A DNA stretch of 34,091 bases, taken from assembly GCA_002842135.1 (NCBI GenBank), contig PHCD01000005.1, forward strand, positions 1 to 34,091. The letters run 5' to 3'. The translations under genes and the position numbers were made by a program. Each line of letters opens with the position of its first letter. Position 1 is the first letter of the stretch. Of the stretch, positions 16,920-26,383 are shown in pieces. The stretch is from Betaproteobacteria bacterium HGW-Betaproteobacteria-8 (GTDB lineage Bacteria; Pseudomonadota; Gammaproteobacteria; Burkholderiales; Methylophilaceae). The notes beneath the pieces were generated by a model, which saw only the letters and a list, made by a program, of their open reading frames with translations, searched no databases and was not told the DNA's origin.

Positions 16920-17669
16920 CTAGTCTTCTGATAACTGCTTGTGCAGTTTGACCGGCTCAGCCTTCTTCTTGCCACGCACACGCAGATTGATCATTTCCAC
17001 CGCGACAGAGAACGCCATGGCGAAGTAGATATAGCCCTTAGGCACGTGGACATCCAGACCTTCAGCCATCAAGGTCACACCGACCAGTATCAGGAATGAC
17101 AGGGCCAGTATCTTGATCGTTGGGTGCTCATCGACAAAATCACCAATGGCTTTGGCCGCCAGCAACATGACACCCACTGCGATGACGATGGCTACCGCCA
17201 TGATGGAAACGTGATCGGCCAGGCCCACAGCAGTAATCACTGAATCCAGCGAGAACACAATATCGAGCACCGCAATCTGTACCAGCACCATGCCCATGCT
17301 GGTAACCACGATAGCTTGCCCATGCTCGTCCGAACCTTCCAGACTGTTGTGAATTTCATGTGTCGCCTTGGCCAGCAGGAACAACCCGCCGCCAATCAGA
17401 ATCACATCGCGTCCCGAAATGTCGTAATCAAGCAGCGTAAACCAGGTCTCCGTGAGCCCCATGACCCAGGCAATGGAAAAGAGCAGCCCAAGACGCGCGA
17501 ACATCGCAAGTGCCAAGCCCATTCGGCGGGCAAAGGCACGCTGCTTTTCCGGCAGCCGACCGACCAGGATGGAGATAAAGATGATGTTATCGATACCGAG
17601 CACGATCTCAAGCGCAGTCAGCGTAGCCAGCGCAATCCAGGCTTCCGGGCTGGCAAACCATTCAAACAT
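16920..17669 (-). CDS. TerC family integral membrane protein
   Basis: A 249-residue protein with about seven membrane helices. The first helix contains the conserved acidic motif ALEIVLGIDNIIF (about 19-31), and FSLDSVITAVG (about 139-149) is the second repeat of the same motif, typical of TerC. Family members are linked to tellurite resistance and to Mn2+ export with Alx and MntP-like roles, often metallating exported enzymes. The start ATG at 17669 follows pilU with a 52-base gap and a weak ribosome-binding site. No other ter gene is close by, so a tellurite role is not implied. Confidence 0.9.
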   Translation of the reverse strand: MFEWFASPEAWIALATLTALEIVLGIDNIIFISILVGRLPEKQRAFARRMGLALAMFARLGLLFSIAWVMGLTETWFTLLDYDISGRDVILIGGGLFLLAKATHEIHNSLEGSDEHGQAIVVTSMGMVLVQIAVLDIVFSLDSVITAVGLADHVSIMAVAIVIAVGVMLLAAKAIGDFVDEHPTIKILALSFLILVGVTLMAEGLDVHVPKGYIYFAMAFSVAVEMINLRVRGKKKAEPVKLHKQLSED

Positions 17670-17721
17670 TTTTACATCCGTTTCTTTAATTAAGTGTATG
17701 GGCAGTCAAAAAATTCAACGT

Positions 17722-18858
17722 TTAGACGATACCGAGATTATCAAGTCCTGCAGCATGATCTTTCTCATGCGAAGCCTTGCCTTCCAGCTTGATTCTCAGT
17801 CGTACTTCGTTCACCGAGTCGGCGTTGCGTAGCGCATCCTCATAGCTGATCTGGTCTGCTTCGTAGAGATCAAACAAGGCCTGGTCAAAGGTCTGCATAC
17901 CAAGTTCACGCGACTTGGCAACGATCTCCTTGATTTCATGCACCTCTCCCTTGAAGATCAGATCTGAAATCAGCGGTGAGTTGAGCATGATCTCCATCGC
18001 CGCCACGCGGCCTTTTTCACCCTTTTTAGGAATCAGGCGCTGGGAGATGAAAGCTTTGACATTAAGCGACAGGTCCATCAGCAACTGGTTGCGACGCTCT
18101 TCCGGGAAGAAGTTGATAATACGGTCCAGCGCCTGATTGGTGCTGTTGGCGTGCAATGTCGCCATGCACAAGTGACCGGTTTCGGCAAAGGCAATCGCGT
18201 AATCCATGGTTTCACGGTCGCGAATCTCGCCAATGAGGATAACGTCTGGTGCCTGGCGCAAAGTATTTTTCAGGGCGATATGCCAGTTATCGGTATCCAC
18301 ACCGATTTCACGCTGCGTGATGATGCAGTTCTTGTGCTCATGAACGAATTCCACAGGGTCTTCAATCGTGATGATATGACCATAGCTGTTTTCATTACGA
18401 TAGCCGACCATGGCCGCCAGCGAGGTCGATTTGCCGGAACCGGTACCACCGACAAAAATAACCAGGCCGCGCTTGGTCATCGACACTTCTTTCAAAATTT
18501 CCGGCAGGCCAAGTTCTTCAAAGTTTGGAATCCTGGTCGCAATGGTCCGGAACACCAGACCTGAACTGCCACGCTGCACAAAGGCATTGACACGGAAACG
18601 GGCCAGGCCTGGAATGCCAACGGCAAAATTGCATTCATTGGTAGCATCGTATTCCGCTGCCTGCTTGTCGTTCATGATGGAACGCGTAATCTCCTTGGCC
18701 TGCTGCCCGGTCAGCGCCTGATTGGTCACCGGCGTGACTTTGCCATCGATCTTCATCGCCGGCGGGAAACCTGTCGTAATAAACAGGTCTGACGCGTTCT
18801 TGGCGACCATCAAGCGCAACAAATCAAATACGAATTTTTCTGCCTGGCCTTGATCCAT
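17722..18858 (-). CDS. pilU: Type IV pilus retraction ATPase PilU
   Basis: A 378-residue hexameric ATPase that assists PilT in pilus depolymerisation. Walker A GGTGSGKST is at 137-145, then the Asp box IITIEDPVEF, Walker B DVILIGEIRD and the His box TGHLCMATLHANS. It differs from PilT by the longer C-terminal tail and by the FVGGTG Walker A context, both typical of PilU. The ATG at 18858 is 48 bases after the pilT stop. pilT-pilU adjacency is the usual arrangement. Confidence 0.95.
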   Translation of the reverse strand: MDQGQAEKFVFDLLRLMVAKNASDLFITTGFPPAMKIDGKVTPVTNQALTGQQAKEITRSIMNDKQAAEYDATNECNFAVGIPGLARFRVNAFVQRGSSGLVFRTIATRIPNFEELGLPEILKEVSMTKRGLVIFVGGTGSGKSTSLAAMVGYRNENSYGHIITIEDPVEFVHEHKNCIITQREIGVDTDNWHIALKNTLRQAPDVILIGEIRDRETMDYAIAFAETGHLCMATLHANSTNQALDRIINFFPEERRNQLLMDLSLNVKAFISQRLIPKKGEKGRVAAMEIMLNSPLISDLIFKGEVHEIKEIVAKSRELGMQTFDQALFDLYEADQISYEDALRNADSVNEVRLRIKLEGKASHEKDHAAGLDNLGIV

Positions 18859-18906
18859 TTTTATACTTTCATTAGTGATGTTCTATCATTGCTCAACGCT
18901 GCACAA

Positions 18907-19947
18907 TCAAGGGAAGCTTTCCTTGTTGGCGGCTTTGGAGCGTGCCTCCCCAACGGAGATAAGGTTACGCTGCACCAGTTCCTTGAGATTCTGATCCAGC
19001 GTCTGCATACCCACATTCTGGCCAGTCTGAATCGCGGAATACATCTGCGCGATCTTGTTTTCGCGTATCAGGTTACGAATCGCCGGCGTACCGATCATGA
19101 TCTCGTGCGCTGCCACACGGCCCTGCTCATCCTTGGTTTTGCACAAGGTTTGCGAAATGACGGCACGCAAGGATTCAGAGAGCATGGAACGCACCATTTC
19201 CTTTTCTGCCGCAGGAAATACGTCAACAATACGGTCGACAGTCTTGGCCGCCGAACTGGTATGCAGGGTGCCGAACACCAGGTGGCCGGTTTCTGCAGCA
19301 GTCAGCGCCAGGCGGATGGTTTCCAGGTCGCGCATTTCACCCACAAGAATAACATCGGGGTCTTCACGCAAGGCGGAACGCAAGGCATTGCTGAAAGATA
19401 GTGTGTGGGGGCCGACTTCACGCTGGTTGATCAGGCATTTTTTCGATTGATGCACGAACTCGATCGGGTCTTCCACCGTCAGGATATGGCCGAACTCATT
19501 GTCATTGACGAAATCGATCATGGCCGCCAGCGTCGTGGACTTGCCCGAACCGGTCGGCCCCGTGACCAGGCAGATGCCTCTGGGGTTTTGCGCGATCTCC
19601 TTGAAAATCGGAGGGCAGTTGAGTTGCTCCAGCGTCAGGATCTTGGATGGAATGGTACGGAATACTGCGCCAGCGCCACGATTATGATTAAAGGCATTGA
19701 CCCGGAAACGCGCGAGATTGGGGATTTCAAATGAGAAATCGCACTCCAGCATCTCTTCATATACCTTGCGCTGGCCATCGTTCATGATGTCATACACCAT
19801 GTCGTGCACCTCGCTGTGCTCCATCGCAGGCACATTGATTCTGCGCACATCGCCGTGTACACGGATCATGGGGGGGAGCCCGGCGGAAAGGTGCAAATCG
19901 GAAGCTTTGTTTTTAACTGAAAATGCTAGTAAATCCGAGATATCCAC
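18907..19947 (-). CDS. pilT: Type IV pilus twitching motility ATPase PilT
   Basis: Retraction motor for type IV pili, needed for twitching and DNA uptake. The 346 residues match the family. Walker A GPTGSGKST is at 130-138, followed by ILTVEDPIEF, VILVGEMRDLET and TGHLVFGTLHTSSA; the C-terminal IGTPAIRNLIRE helix is the PilT AIRNLIRE motif required for retraction. The start is GTG at 19947, supported by AGGAG at 19958-19954 with a six-base spacer. It diverges from yggS. Confidence 0.97.
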   Translation of the reverse strand: MDISDLLAFSVKNKASDLHLSAGLPPMIRVHGDVRRINVPAMEHSEVHDMVYDIMNDGQRKVYEEMLECDFSFEIPNLARFRVNAFNHNRGAGAVFRTIPSKILTLEQLNCPPIFKEIAQNPRGICLVTGPTGSGKSTTLAAMIDFVNDNEFGHILTVEDPIEFVHQSKKCLINQREVGPHTLSFSNALRSALREDPDVILVGEMRDLETIRLALTAAETGHLVFGTLHTSSAAKTVDRIVDVFPAAEKEMVRSMLSESLRAVISQTLCKTKDEQGRVAAHEIMIGTPAIRNLIRENKIAQMYSAIQTGQNVGMQTLDQNLKELVQRNLISVGEARSKAANKESFP

Positions 19948-19957
19948 TATGGGCTCC

Positions 19958-19966
19958 TGTTATAAT
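19958..19966 (+). promoter_or_regulatory. Extended -10 promoter element upstream of yggS
   Basis: TGT TATAAT at 19958-19966, a perfect -10 with the TGn extension, predicts a start near 19973 and a leader of about 42 bases to the yggS ATG. It overlaps by one base the Shine-Dalgarno of the divergent pilT, so regulation of the two sides could interfere. Confidence 0.55.
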
Positions 19967-20014
19967 TTTTAAGTACGGCAAGTATCTATCAGTCACAGCA
20001 AAGATGAGTGGATT

Positions 20015-20698
20015 ATGACCTTTATTAGCGAACGCTTGCAAGCGGTCCGGGCCAGCATTGACGATGCGGCCATCCACGCTGGCCGTGACCCGGCCCAGGT
20101 GTGCTTGCTCGCCGTCAGCAAAGCGCATCCGGCAAGTGCCTTGCGGGCAGCTTTCGAGGCTGGTCAGCGCATGTTTGGTGAAAACTACCTGCAGGAAGCG
20201 CTGGGCAAACAGGCTGAGCTGAGCGACCTCAGCATAGAATGGCACTTCATCGGCCCGATTCAGAGCAATAAAACACAAGCCATCGCACAGCATTTCGACT
20301 GGGTGCACAGTGTAGACAGACTGAAAATTGCGCAACGCTTGAGTGCAGCCAGGGCAGATAACGCCAGGCCACTGCAGGTTTGCTTGCAAGTCAACGTCAG
20401 CCAGGAGGAAAGCAAAAGCGGCCTGGCTCTGGAAGAAACCGCAGAGCTGGCACTTGCAATCAAGGCAATGCCCGGGCTGAGACTGCGCGGCCTGATGGCG
20501 ATACCGGCACCGACCAGGGATATTACATTGCAACGCGCGCAGTTCAGGCTGGTACGCGAGGTTTACGAGAAACTCCAGCAACAGGGCCTGATGCTTGATA
20601 CCCTGTCCATCGGCATGTCGGATGACTTTCCTGCAGCCATTGCCGAAGGCGCCACCATCGTCAGGATAGGCTCCGCCATTTTTGGACCCAGAAACTAA
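20015..20698 (+). CDS. yggS: Pyridoxal-phosphate homeostasis protein (YggS/PROSC family)
   Basis: A 227-residue fold-type III PLP-binding protein resembling the N-terminal barrel of alanine racemase. The PLP lysine lies in LLAVSKAHPA (about 30-39), followed by FGENYLQEALGK and the WHFIGPIQSNK segment; the C-terminal SIGMSDDFPAAIAEGAT motif binds the phosphate. It buffers free PLP and affects amino-acid metabolism. It overlaps proC by one base, a very common pairing in bacteria. Confidence 0.95.
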   Translation: MTFISERLQAVRASIDDAAIHAGRDPAQVCLLAVSKAHPASALRAAFEAGQRMFGENYLQEALGKQAELSDLSIEWHFIGPIQSNKTQAIAQHFDWVHSVDRLKIAQRLSAARADNARPLQVCLQVNVSQEESKSGLALEETAELALAIKAMPGLRLRGLMAIPAPTRDITLQRAQFRLVREVYEKLQQQGLMLDTLSIGMSDDFPAAIAEGATIVRIGSAIFGPRN

Positions 20699-21549
20699 TG
20701 AACAACATGCAAACAGAACACCAGCTCAACACCCTGACAATCAGCTTCATCGGCGGCGGCAATATGGCCCGCGCCCTGATAGGAGGCCTGCTGAAACAGG
20801 GCTTTCCTGCTGTTCAAATCAATGTCATTGAATCCGATGCCGGGAAGCGCAGCGAACTCAGCAAGGATTTCGGCGTTACCGTGACGGAACAGCTGCCAAG
20901 TGTCACCAACAGCGACGTCGTCGTACTGGCCGTCAAGCCACAACAATTGCGCGATGTCTCGATATTTCTCGGCAGCCTGTTAAAACAACAACTGCTGATT
21001 TCAATCGCCGCCGGTGTACGCAGTGCAGACCTTTCACGCTGGCTCGGCGGCTATCAGTCCATTGTTCGCGTCATGCCCAACACCCCAGCACAGATTCAAC
21101 TGGGCGTTTCCGCCCTTTATGCCACAGCCGCTGTCAGTGAATTGCAGCGTCAGCAAGCCGAAGCCCTGCTGCAAGCCGTCGGCCAGACGCTTTGGCTGGA
21201 TGATGAAACACAAATGGATGCAGTGACCGCCATCTCGGGCAGCGGACCGGCCTATGTCTTTTATCTGATTGAGGCCATGCAGGATGCGGCCATTACACTT
21301 GGCTTTTCAGCAGAACAGGCAAAAATGCTGAGCCTGCAGACTTTTGCCGGTGCCAGCCAGCTCGCGATTCAAAGCGAATACAGCCCGGAAGAACTGAGAA
21401 GCCAGGTAACCTCCAAGGGCGGAACTACAGAGCGCGCCATCCAGAGCCTGGCGGCGGCGAATATCAAGCATGCCATCGCCGAAGCCGCAAAAGCAGCAGC
21501 CCTTCGCTCGAAAGAGCTCGGCGATCAGCTGGGCTCGGATCAGCTCTGA
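20698..21549 (+). CDS. proC: Pyrroline-5-carboxylate reductase
   Basis: Last step of proline synthesis, reducing pyrroline-5-carboxylate with NAD(P)H. In the 283 residues the Rossmann motif ISFIGGGNMARALIGGL lies near 14-30, VMPNTPAQIQLGVSALY in the middle, and the catalytic helix region with VTSKGGTTERAI toward the end. The start at 20698 overlaps the yggS stop; an internal ATG three codons later is equally possible. The yggS-proC-yggT order is widely conserved. Confidence 0.96.
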   Translation: MNNMQTEHQLNTLTISFIGGGNMARALIGGLLKQGFPAVQINVIESDAGKRSELSKDFGVTVTEQLPSVTNSDVVVLAVKPQQLRDVSIFLGSLLKQQLLISIAAGVRSADLSRWLGGYQSIVRVMPNTPAQIQLGVSALYATAAVSELQRQQAEALLQAVGQTLWLDDETQMDAVTAISGSGPAYVFYLIEAMQDAAITLGFSAEQAKMLSLQTFAGASQLAIQSEYSPEELRSQVTSKGGTTERAIQSLAAANIKHAIAEAAKAAALRSKELGDQLGSDQL

Positions 21550-21583
21550 TACCTCTACAATAATTTAGCGTGGGAACCCATAG

Positions 21584-22159
21584 ATGATTACCAATGCATT
21601 ACAGTTTTTGCTGCACACCATACTGGGCCTGTTCACCATTGCCGTGCTGTTGCGTTTTTATCTGCAACTGACCAACGCCCCATTTCACAATCCCGTTTCA
21701 CAAACCATCGTCGCCCTCACCAACTTTGCCGTCAGGCCGTTACGTCGCATCATACCAAGCTGGGGCGGCTTGGATCTGTCAACCCTGCTGCTCGCCTACT
21801 TCAGTCAAATCATTCTGCACCTTGGCATACAACTCACCCGGGATTTCCCGTTGCTGGTCGCCGGCCACCCAGTCTGGCTCGGCCTCCTGGGCCTTGCACT
21901 GGTCGGAGTGATCAAATTCAGCATCTACATATTCCTCTATGCAGTGATCCTGCAGGCCATTCTCAGCTGGTTTAACTCGCATACGGTGATCTCGTCCGCC
22001 CTGAGCGCACTGACCAGGCCAATCATGAGACCCGTACAGAACCTGGTCCCAAGGCTGAATGGCGTCGATCTCTCACCGATAGTGGTCTTTATCCTGGCTG
22101 AACTGTTACTGATACTGTTCGTGACACCGTTGGAATTGCAGTTCCTCAGATTGTTTTAA
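21584..22159 (+). CDS. yggT: YggT family membrane protein
   Basis: A 191-residue protein with two tandem YGGT domains, each with two predicted helices: N-terminal LLHTILGLFTIAVLLRFYLQ and FAVRPLRRIIPSWGGLDLSTLLLAY, C-terminal YIFLYAVILQAILSWF and MRPVQNLVPRLNGVDLSPIVVFI. The PLRRIIP and PVQNLVP repeats mark the family, which is related to plastid CCB3/YlmG. A role in osmotic stress or envelope maintenance is reported for relatives but the molecular function is unknown. It sits 34 bases after proC. Confidence 0.92.
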   Translation: MITNALQFLLHTILGLFTIAVLLRFYLQLTNAPFHNPVSQTIVALTNFAVRPLRRIIPSWGGLDLSTLLLAYFSQIILHLGIQLTRDFPLLVAGHPVWLGLLGLALVGVIKFSIYIFLYAVILQAILSWFNSHTVISSALSALTRPIMRPVQNLVPRLNGVDLSPIVVFILAELLLILFVTPLELQFLRLF

Positions 22160-22291
22160 GGCTCATTGGCAGACCCAACCATCCTGCGTCCCGGCAAAAA
22201 ACCGGTATAGATTGGAATTCGTGGGGAATTCATTTACAGTAAGCTAAAAATCAATAAAAAGTTCGAGCTTGTATGCCATGCAGAAAAGCCA

Positions 22292-24247
22292 ATGGATAAG
22301 AGTCTAAACCAGCAGATCACCGACTTTAAGGTGTGGCGTGACCAGTTATCGCGGAGCATTTCTGAATATCGCGACTGGCTTGGCAATACAAATCCGGAGA
22401 AGGGCTTCGAAGAGCTCCGGCTGTATGATATTGAGCAGGCGCTGGAAAGAGACAAACTGATCCTTGCCTTTGTTGCCGAATTCTCCCGCGGCAAAACCGA
22501 AACCATCAACGCCCTGTTCTTTTCCGAATTCGAACAACGCCTGCTGCCATCCGACCCCGGCCGCACTACCATGTGCCCGACAGAAATCTTCTGGGACGAC
22601 CGCGAAGAACCATGCATCAAGCTGTTACCGATCGAGACACGCAAAAGCGACGACAGCCTGAATTTCCTCAAAACAAAACCGCAGCTCTGGTCTAAGATCA
22701 GGCTCGACATCAATTCCCCTGCCCAGATGAAGCAGGCATTCCAGACCATCATCGAACAGAAGGAAGTCTCACTGGACGATGCACGCTCGGTCGGCTTATG
22801 GAATGAATCCGACCAGACCATGAAAGAAACACTGGAAGCCAAAGGCAAGATCGACATTCCAGTCTGGCGACATGCCCTCATCAATTTTCCGCACCCCTTA
22901 TTGAAAAGCGGGCTGGTCATACTCGATACCCCGGGCCTGAATGCACTGGGCGCAGAACCGGAACTCACGCTCAACATCATTTCCAATGCGCATGCCGTGA
23001 TTTTCATCATGGCAACCGATACGGGTGTTACCAAATCCGACATGCAGATCTGGACCGATCACATCGGCAATCACTGCAACCGCAAAATTGCCATTCTCAA
23101 CAAGATCGACATTCTTTGGGATGCACTTAAAACCCAAGCGGAAATTGACGCCGAGATCAATTCGCAGATCAGGAACACGGCCAAACTGCTCAACCTCGAA
23201 CCCTCTAATGTACTGGCCATGTCAGCACAAAAAGGACTATTGGCGAAAATCAGGAACGATACCGAACTGCTTGAGCGCAGCGGCATCCTGCAAGTAGAGA
23301 AAATGCTGGCTGAAAATGTGGTCGGAGCCAAGTACCAGATTCTGCGCAGCACCCTGCTGGCGGAAACCAGCGGCCTGGTCAAAAATTCACGTAAATCACT
23401 ACAGCAACGGCTTGTCCACACGCGTAACCAGTTAGAGGAATTACAAAGCCTGCGCGGCAAGAATCGCGAAGTAGTCGAAAGCCTGCTCACGGAAGTCACA
23501 AACAGCCGTAAACTTTATGATGCCTCGGTTGCCACCTTCAACAAGGGCAGCTATGACATCTCGAGCCTGGGCAAGCAATTGCTGAACCTGCTGGGGCAAG
23601 ACACCCTGCAGAAACTGCTGACTGAAAGCAAGCGTGAAATCGGTGATAGCTGGACCACCATGGGCCTCAATCGCAGCATCAAGAAACTGATTCAGCAAAC
23701 CAGGCAAATGTCTTCTGAAATCAACAGTCTGGGCGAGAACATCCAGAAACAGGCGGATCATCTCTACCAGTTATTTGCCACCAACCATCAATTTGAAACA
23801 CGCATCCCGCCGAAACTGGATATGACTGAATTCACCAGCCGCATGTCTGGCCTGGAAGCAGTCACCGATGCCTTTTGCAGCGACCCGATCAATGTCATGA
23901 CAGAAAAACATTTTCTGATCAGGAAGTTCTTCTTGAGCCTTGGCCGCCAGGTCGAGGCGATCTTTGCCGATGCCCTCAAGAATGCGGCAACCTGGCTGAA
24001 AACCGTGCTGGGGCCTTTACGTCAGCAGATCGATGATTACAAGGCCAATCTCGACAAGCGCAGCAAATCATTGATGCAAATTCACCAGAACGTAGATGAG
24101 CTGCATACCAGCATCAAAAACAATGAACAGAACCTGACTCGCCTGCAGCAACATGGTGCCATGCTGGACCGGCTCTTGCTGAAACTGATGACTGGCGGCA
24201 AATCACAATTCAGCGATACGCAGAATCCATCACCCGCCCCGGCCTGA
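22292..24247 (+). CDS. Dynamin-like GTPase family protein
   Basis: A 651-residue large GTPase. G1 is AEFSRGKT (62-69), where the first glycine of the usual GxxxxGKS/T is alanine; G2 threonines are at 92-93 in GRTTMCPT; G3 is DTPG (212-215) and G4 is NKID (270-273). The remaining 350 residues are mostly helical with coiled-coil stretches, as in bacterial dynamin-like proteins, and a hydrophobic/basic segment near 525-545 could contact membrane. Bacterial dynamins act in membrane remodelling, chromosome or chemoreceptor positioning and phage response, so the specific role here cannot be read. It has its own 132-base upstream gap after yggT, lacks an obvious partner GTPase and ends 14 bases from the convergent rng. 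Confidence 0.85.
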   Translation: MDKSLNQQITDFKVWRDQLSRSISEYRDWLGNTNPEKGFEELRLYDIEQALERDKLILAFVAEFSRGKTETINALFFSEFEQRLLPSDPGRTTMCPTEIFWDDREEPCIKLLPIETRKSDDSLNFLKTKPQLWSKIRLDINSPAQMKQAFQTIIEQKEVSLDDARSVGLWNESDQTMKETLEAKGKIDIPVWRHALINFPHPLLKSGLVILDTPGLNALGAEPELTLNIISNAHAVIFIMATDTGVTKSDMQIWTDHIGNHCNRKIAILNKIDILWDALKTQAEIDAEINSQIRNTAKLLNLEPSNVLAMSAQKGLLAKIRNDTELLERSGILQVEKMLAENVVGAKYQILRSTLLAETSGLVKNSRKSLQQRLVHTRNQLEELQSLRGKNREVVESLLTEVTNSRKLYDASVATFNKGSYDISSLGKQLLNLLGQDTLQKLLTESKREIGDSWTTMGLNRSIKKLIQQTRQMSSEINSLGENIQKQADHLYQLFATNHQFETRIPPKLDMTEFTSRMSGLEAVTDAFCSDPINVMTEKHFLIRKFFLSLGRQVEAIFADALKNAATWLKTVLGPLRQQIDDYKANLDKRSKSLMQIHQNVDELHTSIKNNEQNLTRLQQHGAMLDRLLLKLMTGGKSQFSDTQNPSPAPA

Positions 24248-24261
24248 GCCTGCAATCCACA

Positions 24262-25713
24262 CTACATCAGCACGATCTCAAACGACTCCTGCGCGTAATG
24301 CAGGTCCGCCTGCAGAGACACCGGCTTGCCAATAAAATCGGAGAGATTGGCGAGGCTTTGCGATTCTTCATCCATCAGTAACTCAATTACCTTGGGCGAG
24401 GCAATCACGCGGAACTCTCTCGCGCTGAACTGTCTGGCGTGCCGCAACAGTTCACGCAGAACCTCGTAGCACATGGTCTGTGCAGTTTTCAGTTCTCCAC
24501 GCCCCTGGCAGGCAGCGCATGGCTCACACAACATATGTGCGAGACTTTCACGCGTACGCTTGCGCGTCATCTCGACCAGCCCAAGCACAGAAAAGCCGCT
24601 CACCCAGGTTCGCGCACGATCACTGGTCAGCATTTTGTTCAGTTCTTCCAGCACTGCCGCGCGCTGTTCGTCTTCATCCATATCGATGAAATCAATGATG
24701 ATGATTCCGCCGAGATTTCTTAAGCGGAGCTGTCTGGCTATACATTGTGCCGCCTCCAGATTGGTCTTGAAGATCGTATCCGATAATGACTTGCCATTGA
24801 CGAAACTGCCGGTGTTGACATCCACGGTAGTGAGCGCCTCAGTCTGGTCAAAAATCAGGTAGCCACCCGATTTCATCTCGACCTTGCGCGACATGGCCTT
24901 TTTGATCTCGTTTTCGACGTTGTACATGTCGAACAGCGGCCTGACCCCCTGATAGTGTTCCAGGCGCTTTACTGCACGCTGTGCATACTGCGTGCCGAAT
25001 TCAACCAGCTTTTCATAAGTCTCACGGGAATCGACCTGAATGCGTTCCGTGTCCGCATTCACCACATCGCGCAGAACGCGCATAGGCAGGTTCAAATCCT
25101 GGAACACCAGCGAACGGTTCGCTGCTGTCTGGCTGGCGGCCTGGATATTGCTCCAGACTTTTTGCAGGTAATCAATGTCGGCCAGCAGTTCTTCGTCGGT
25201 TGCCGTTTCGGACATGGTGCGAATGATATAGCCGCCCTTCCTGTCCGCAGGCAGCAATTTAATCAACCGGTCACGCAGCAACTCACGCTCGGCCTCATCC
25301 TCGATCCTTTGCGAAACTCCAATATGATCCTGTTGTGGCAGATAGACCAGGAAGCGCCCTGCGATACTGATCTGCGTCGTCAATCGTGCGCCCTTGGTCC
25401 CTATCGGCTCCTTGATCACCTGGACGATGATGGGCTGCCCTTCCTGCAGTACCTCCTGTATGGCCTTCTCATGGTCTGCGGTAGTGCATTCCAGCACATC
25501 CGCCACATGCAGGAATGCAGCACGCTGCAAACCGATCTCGACGAAAGCCGACTGCATGCCAGGCAGCACCCGGCAGACAGCTCCTTTATAGATATTGCCG
25601 ACCAGCCCCAGAGAACCGTTACGCTCAATATGCAGTTCCTGCACGACCCCCTGTTCCGTGATGGCCACGCGGGTTTCCTGCGGCGTTACATTAATCAGGA
25701 TTTCTTCACTCAT
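24262..25713 (-). CDS. rng: Ribonuclease G
   Basis: Single-strand endoribonuclease that matures the 5' end of 16S rRNA and degrades some mRNAs. The 483 residues match RNase G (489 in E. coli) and lack the long C-terminal scaffold of RNase E. An S1 domain occupies about 37-118 (LGLVGNIYKGAVCRVLPGM), the catalytic aspartates are D298 (VDVNTGSF) and D341 (IDFIDMDE), and the zinc-link cysteines are in CEPCAAC (396-402). It overlaps maf by four bases (ATGA). Confidence 0.95.
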   Translation of the reverse strand: MSEEILINVTPQETRVAITEQGVVQELHIERNGSLGLVGNIYKGAVCRVLPGMQSAFVEIGLQRAAFLHVADVLECTTADHEKAIQEVLQEGQPIIVQVIKEPIGTKGARLTTQISIAGRFLVYLPQQDHIGVSQRIEDEAERELLRDRLIKLLPADRKGGYIIRTMSETATDEELLADIDYLQKVWSNIQAASQTAANRSLVFQDLNLPMRVLRDVVNADTERIQVDSRETYEKLVEFGTQYAQRAVKRLEHYQGVRPLFDMYNVENEIKKAMSRKVEMKSGGYLIFDQTEALTTVDVNTGSFVNGKSLSDTIFKTNLEAAQCIARQLRLRNLGGIIIIDFIDMDEDEQRAAVLEELNKMLTSDRARTWVSGFSVLGLVEMTRKRTRESLAHMLCEPCAACQGRGELKTAQTMCYEVLRELLRHARQFSAREFRVIASPKVIELLMDEESQSLANLSDFIGKPVSLQADLHYAQESFEIVLM

Positions 25714-26306
25714 TTTTTCAGCAACTCAATGCCAGCCTGTCTTAGAAGTTGTGCAGTCTCAAAAATCGGCAAACCCATCACACCGGTGTAACTTCCGCTT
25801 ATGGACTTGATGAATATGCCAGCCAAGCCCTGTATACCGTAGGCACCCGCCTTGTCATACGGCTCGCCACTGGCGATATAAGCCAGGATATCCTCATCGG
25901 CCATCTCCGCCATCTCCACATGCGTGCTCGAAAGCGCAGTCTCGGTACCGTACTGACTGGCGACAGCAACCGCAGTATGCACTTCATGACATCGCCCAGA
26001 CAGGCTTTTGAGCATGCTGTAAGCCTCTTGTTCATTTTCCGGCTTGCCAAGGATAGCCCCATCCAGACTGACCGTCGTATCCGCTGCCACGATGGGCCGC
26101 AACTCCAGCGCTTCATCTCGCAGATACTGCAGGCACACTTCCGCTTTTTCACGGGCCAGCCGTATCACGTAATCTTCCACGCCCTCATTTTGGCGCAAGG
26201 ACTCATCAACGTGGGAAGGCAGTACGATAGTGTTCAGCCCTAACTGTTGCAGTAACTCTTTACGACGAGGTGATTGTGATGCCAGGTAAATATTGTTCTT
26301 TATCAT
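25710..26306 (-). CDS. maf: Maf-family nucleoside triphosphate pyrophosphatase (YhdE type)
   Basis: A 198-residue house-cleaning enzyme that hydrolyses non-canonical or excess nucleotides to monophosphates. The signature SQSPRRKELL (10-19) and the central DTTVSLDG and GKP segments are present. The SPRR form matches the YhdE subgroup (dTTP/UTP) rather than the YceF subgroup (SPYR). The maf-rng pair is a conserved operon. The start at ATG 26306 diverges from marC across 77 bases; no strong Shine-Dalgarno is visible. Confidence 0.93.
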   Translation of the reverse strand: MIKNNIYLASQSPRRKELLQQLGLNTIVLPSHVDESLRQNEGVEDYVIRLAREKAEVCLQYLRDEALELRPIVAADTTVSLDGAILGKPENEQEAYSMLKSLSGRCHEVHTAVAVASQYGTETALSSTHVEMAEMADEDILAYIASGEPYDKAGAYGIQGLAGIFIKSISGSYTGVMGLPIFETAQLLRQAGIELLKK

Positions 26307-26383
26307 GCTTATGACGTTTTAATCGAAGTCACTTAGAATAGTCAGCTCAAGACTGATAATACCCAAACTGAAAGATTTAACCT

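Noticed and set aside
16920..17669. TerC as part of a tellurite-resistance cluster
   Set aside because: No terA, terB, terD or terE neighbours; lone TerC proteins are common and mostly linked to metal homeostasis.
22191..22205. CCGG-loop-CCGG stem after yggT as a terminator
   Set aside because: Only four base pairs with no following T-run; not a credible intrinsic terminator.
24955..25791. A 278-residue plus-strand frame opposite rng
   Set aside because: Shadow of RNase G on the other strand; composition and lack of motifs argue against a gene.
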